Shown here: piece after piece, positions 5,719-7,289 of the stretch
Layout of the letters: the number at the start of each line of letters is the position of its first letter
Position numbering within the stretch: position 1 is the stretch's first letter
DNA from: Anaerolineales bacterium
Lineage (GTDB): Bacteria > Chloroflexota > Anaerolineae > Anaerolineales > Villigracilaceae
Assembly (NCBI GenBank): GCA_028689195.1
Contig: JAQTWR010000132.1
Span: 1-7,289 of the forward strand
Reading direction: 5' to 3'
Length of the DNA stretch: 7,289 nucleotides
Translations under genes and position numbers: made by a program
The notes under the pieces: generated by a model
Told to the model about the DNA's origin: nothing
Database searches by the model: none
What the model saw: only the letters and a program-made list of their open reading frames with translations

Positions 5719-6615
5719 CTAACGCAATTCCACAATCCAATGCCACAACGTATCGCCGACCGCCTCCAAACTTTCGGCAGAGACTTTATCCGCCGTGTCC
5801 TGCGCGGTGTGCCAGTAGGGATAATCAAAGTCAATCAAATCAACGGCGGGAATTCCTTTTTCGACAAACGGCGTGTGATCGTCTTCCATGTTGAATTTCT
5901 CTTCGTTGATAAATTTATCTTCATAGCCAAGTTTTGCGGCGGTTGACCAGATTTCCGCGCGGATGGTTTTATCCGAATTATGTTCAAGATAAATATTCAA
6001 ATCCGCGTCGCCAATCATATCCACGATCACCACCGCGCGCGGATGGATTTCGATTTCTTCGGCAAACGCGCGCGAGCCGAGAATCCAATCCCAGCCTTCG
6101 ATGTTTCCATTATCTTCGGCGTCGAAAAAAACCAGCCAAACGGGAACGCCGTCCTTCGGCAGCGAGCGCGCGAGTTCAAGCAAAACCGCCACGCCCGAAG
6201 CGCCGTCATTCGCGCCGATGACGGGTTCGCCGCGTTTTCTCAAATCGGGGTCGTTATCCGCGACGAAGCGCGTATCGTAATGCGCGCCGAGAATAATCTG
6301 CGGCGGCGCGTCGTCTCGTTTTGCGATGACATTGCGGATGGAATGCCCCAGCCGTTCTGAATCATGAAACGCGACCAACCACCCCGCGGCTTCCAACTCT
6401 GCGCGAATTAATTCCTGCGTTTGAAGATGTCCCTGCGTATCAGGCGACCGCGACCCGAAAGCGACCTGCGCCTTCACGTCTTCATAAGCGCGCAAACCAT
6501 TGAATGAAACAGGATTCGATTCGACATTAAGAAAAGCCGCGAGATACCATCCGCTAACGAGGGCAAACAGGATGGCGATCAAAATTAGATAAATGGAAAC
6601 AGTTCGTTTGGTCAT
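5719..6615 (-). CDS. Membrane-anchored M28-family zinc hydrolase, glutaminyl-peptide cyclotransferase-like
   Basis: The 298-residue form has an N-terminal signal anchor (about 5-29), so the enzyme should face outside. The M28 fold motifs appear in order: GAHYDTR (His112, Asp114), GANDGASGVAVLLE (Asp137, a zinc ligand in the family), LVFFDAED (Glu167 as general base, Asp168 as ligand), VDMIGD (Asp199), EDDHTPF (about 244-250) and DFDYPYWHT (His269, zinc ligand). The DAED, DDHTPF and FDYPYWHT-QDT features point to the glutaminyl-cyclase-like branch, whose members convert N-terminal Gln to pyroglutamate using one zinc; an aminopeptidase is the alternative. The start at 6615 is preferred because the protein then begins with a typical basic residue plus hydrophobic anchor. 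In-frame ATGs at 6627 and 6645 would add 4 or 10 residues, and no strong ribosome site decides between them. It lies downstream of trmFO on the same strand with a 46-base gap, probably cotranscribed. Confidence 0.9.
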   Translation of the reverse strand: MTKRTVSIYLILIAILFALVSGWYLAAFLNVESNPVSFNGLRAYEDVKAQVAFGSRSPDTQGHLQTQELIRAELEAAGWLVAFHDSERLGHSIRNVIAKRDDAPPQIILGAHYDTRFVADNDPDLRKRGEPVIGANDGASGVAVLLELARSLPKDGVPVWLVFFDAEDNGNIEGWDWILGSRAFAEEIEIHPRAVVIVDMIGDADLNIYLEHNSDKTIRAEIWSTAAKLGYEDKFINEEKFNMEDDHTPFVEKGIPAVDLIDFDYPYWHTAQDTADKVSAESLEAVGDTLWHWIVELR

Positions 6616-6638
6616 AAAAAATTCCATTGACAGGCTTT

Positions 6639-6654
6639 GCGACATAAATGTCGC
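6639..6654. repeat. 16-bp palindrome between trmFO and the M28 gene
   Basis: GCGACAT and ATGTCGC form perfect seven-base arms around two A bases. The palindrome lies between the trmFO stop (6662) and the preferred M28 start (6615) and overlaps the alternative ATG at 6645. Its size suits binding of a dimeric regulator. As RNA it would make a six-pair hairpin with a four-base loop and no T run, so a terminator is unlikely. Confidence 0.4.
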
Positions 6655-6661
6655 GTTACGT

Positions 6662-7289
6662 TCAGAACGACTCGAAATATTCCTTTAACGCATTCGCCGC
6701 GCGCGCCGCATAGCGTTGACCGCGCTCGCGCTTGCCGATTTTTTTCTCCAAGTCGAGCGGGGGCAAAATCCCGAAGTTGGCTTTCATCGGCTGAAAATCT
6801 TTCAAGTCGGCATGCGTGATGTAGTGACATAACGCGCCGAGCATGGTTTCGTTTGGAAGCGTGATTAAATTTTTTTGTTGAAGCGCGCGAGCCGCGTTGA
6901 TGCCCGCCAGCAAACCCGTTGCGATGTTGCCCATGTAACCTTCCACGCCCGTAATTTGACCTGCAAAGAAAAGGTCGTCGCGCGCAATATGTTGCAGCGT
7001 GGGGCGCAAAAGTTTCGGCGACGCGATAAACGTATTGCGGTGCATTTGACCGTAACGTTCGAAGTCGGCGTTTTCCAAACCGGGGATCATTCTCAGCACG
7101 CGTTTTTGTTCTGGAAATTTCAGGTTCGTCTGAAAGCCGACAAGGTTATATAAATCGCCTGCGAGATTATCCTGCCGAAGTTGAACAACGCCATACGGAC
7201 GCCTGCCCGTGCGCGGATCGCGCAGCCCCACGGGGCGCATGGGACCGTACGCCAGAGAATCCACGCCGCGTTCGGCAATCACTTCGACG
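6662..7289 (-). CDS. trmFO: TrmFO, folate- and FAD-dependent tRNA (uracil-54-C5)-methyltransferase, C-terminal half
   Basis: The last 208 residues of the protein are present and the frame is open to the right edge, so the N-terminal FAD-binding half (the family is about 440-450 residues) is missing. TrmFO makes ribothymidine at position 54 of the tRNA T-loop in the cytoplasm, using methylene-tetrahydrofolate as carbon donor and reduced FAD. Family hallmarks in order are [97 protein letters not shown] and [14 protein letters not shown]. The fragment begins directly after the place where the family has its catalytic cysteine (GC-PVE), which therefore lies just outside the window. The GTG at 7282 is an internal Val codon, not a start. 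The alternative, the related subunit MnmG, is excluded by these motifs. The M28 gene follows 46 bases downstream. Confidence 0.95.
   Translation of the reverse strand, partial: VEVIAERGVDSLAYGPMRPVGLRDPRTGRRPYGVVQLRQDNLAGDLYNLVGFQTNLKFPEQKRVLRMIPGLENADFERYGQMHRNTFIASPKLLRPTLQHIARDDLFFAGQITGVEGYMGNIATGLLAGINAARALQQKNLITLPNETMLGALCHYITHADLKDFQPMKANFGILPPLDLEKKIGKRERGQRYAARAANALKEYFESF

Noticed and set aside
5271..5894. Plus-strand open frame of 207 codons crossing the convergent gene ends
   Set aside because: Its Arg/Pro-rich product overlaps both the membrane protein gene and the M28 gene and has no recognisable feature; it is a shadow frame.
6627..6632. Plus-strand TTGACA as a -35 box
   Set aside because: There is no -10-like hexamer 16-19 bases downstream, and no plus-strand gene follows.

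Overview
The window looks like a piece of a bacterial chromosome, most likely from Chloroflexota (Anaerolineae-like). This is an inference from three things: lipoproteins with Thr/Pro-rich linkers after the lipidation cysteine, a TIR gene next to a membrane TPR gene, and a folate-type TrmFO. No rRNA or other phylogenetic marker is present. Coding density is very high, no gap exceeds about 110 bases, and I see no mobile element, tRNA, CRISPR array or rRNA. Five of the six genes are on the minus strand.

Reading the minus strand from the right edge: (i) 6662-7289 is the C-terminal half of trmFO (tRNA U54 methylation), followed closely by a membrane-anchored M28 zinc hydrolase of the glutaminyl-cyclase-like type (5719-6615). 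(ii) A six-helix membrane protein of unknown function lies on the plus strand (5218-5712). It converges on the M28 gene and diverges from (iii) a serine-hydrolase lipoprotein with a class A beta-lactamase-like SxxK/SNN/KNG active site (3701-5107). (iv) A near-consensus promoter at 3643-3672 (TTGACA, 18 bp, TATAAT) then starts a compact three-gene unit: a TIR-domain protein (2743-3615), a single-pass membrane TPR protein (1238-2737, five bases downstream), and a lipoprotein with two probable Ig-like domains and the start of an LGFP repeat, cut by the left edge (1-1198).

The three-gene unit is the most interesting part. It puts together a cytosolic TIR protein with a conserved glutamate (a potential NAD-consuming effector), a membrane protein with a large outside TPR sensor region, and a surface lipoprotein with a likely cell-wall-binding repeat. 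The TIR protein and the cytosolic tail of the TPR protein carry the same short Gly/Asn/Val-rich motif with identical spacing (I-x-I-x-G-x2-N-V-x-A-x-G). That arrangement would fit homotypic, possibly amyloid-like, signal transfer from an envelope sensor to a TIR effector. This model is an inference; the motif, gene order and promoter are visible in the sequence.
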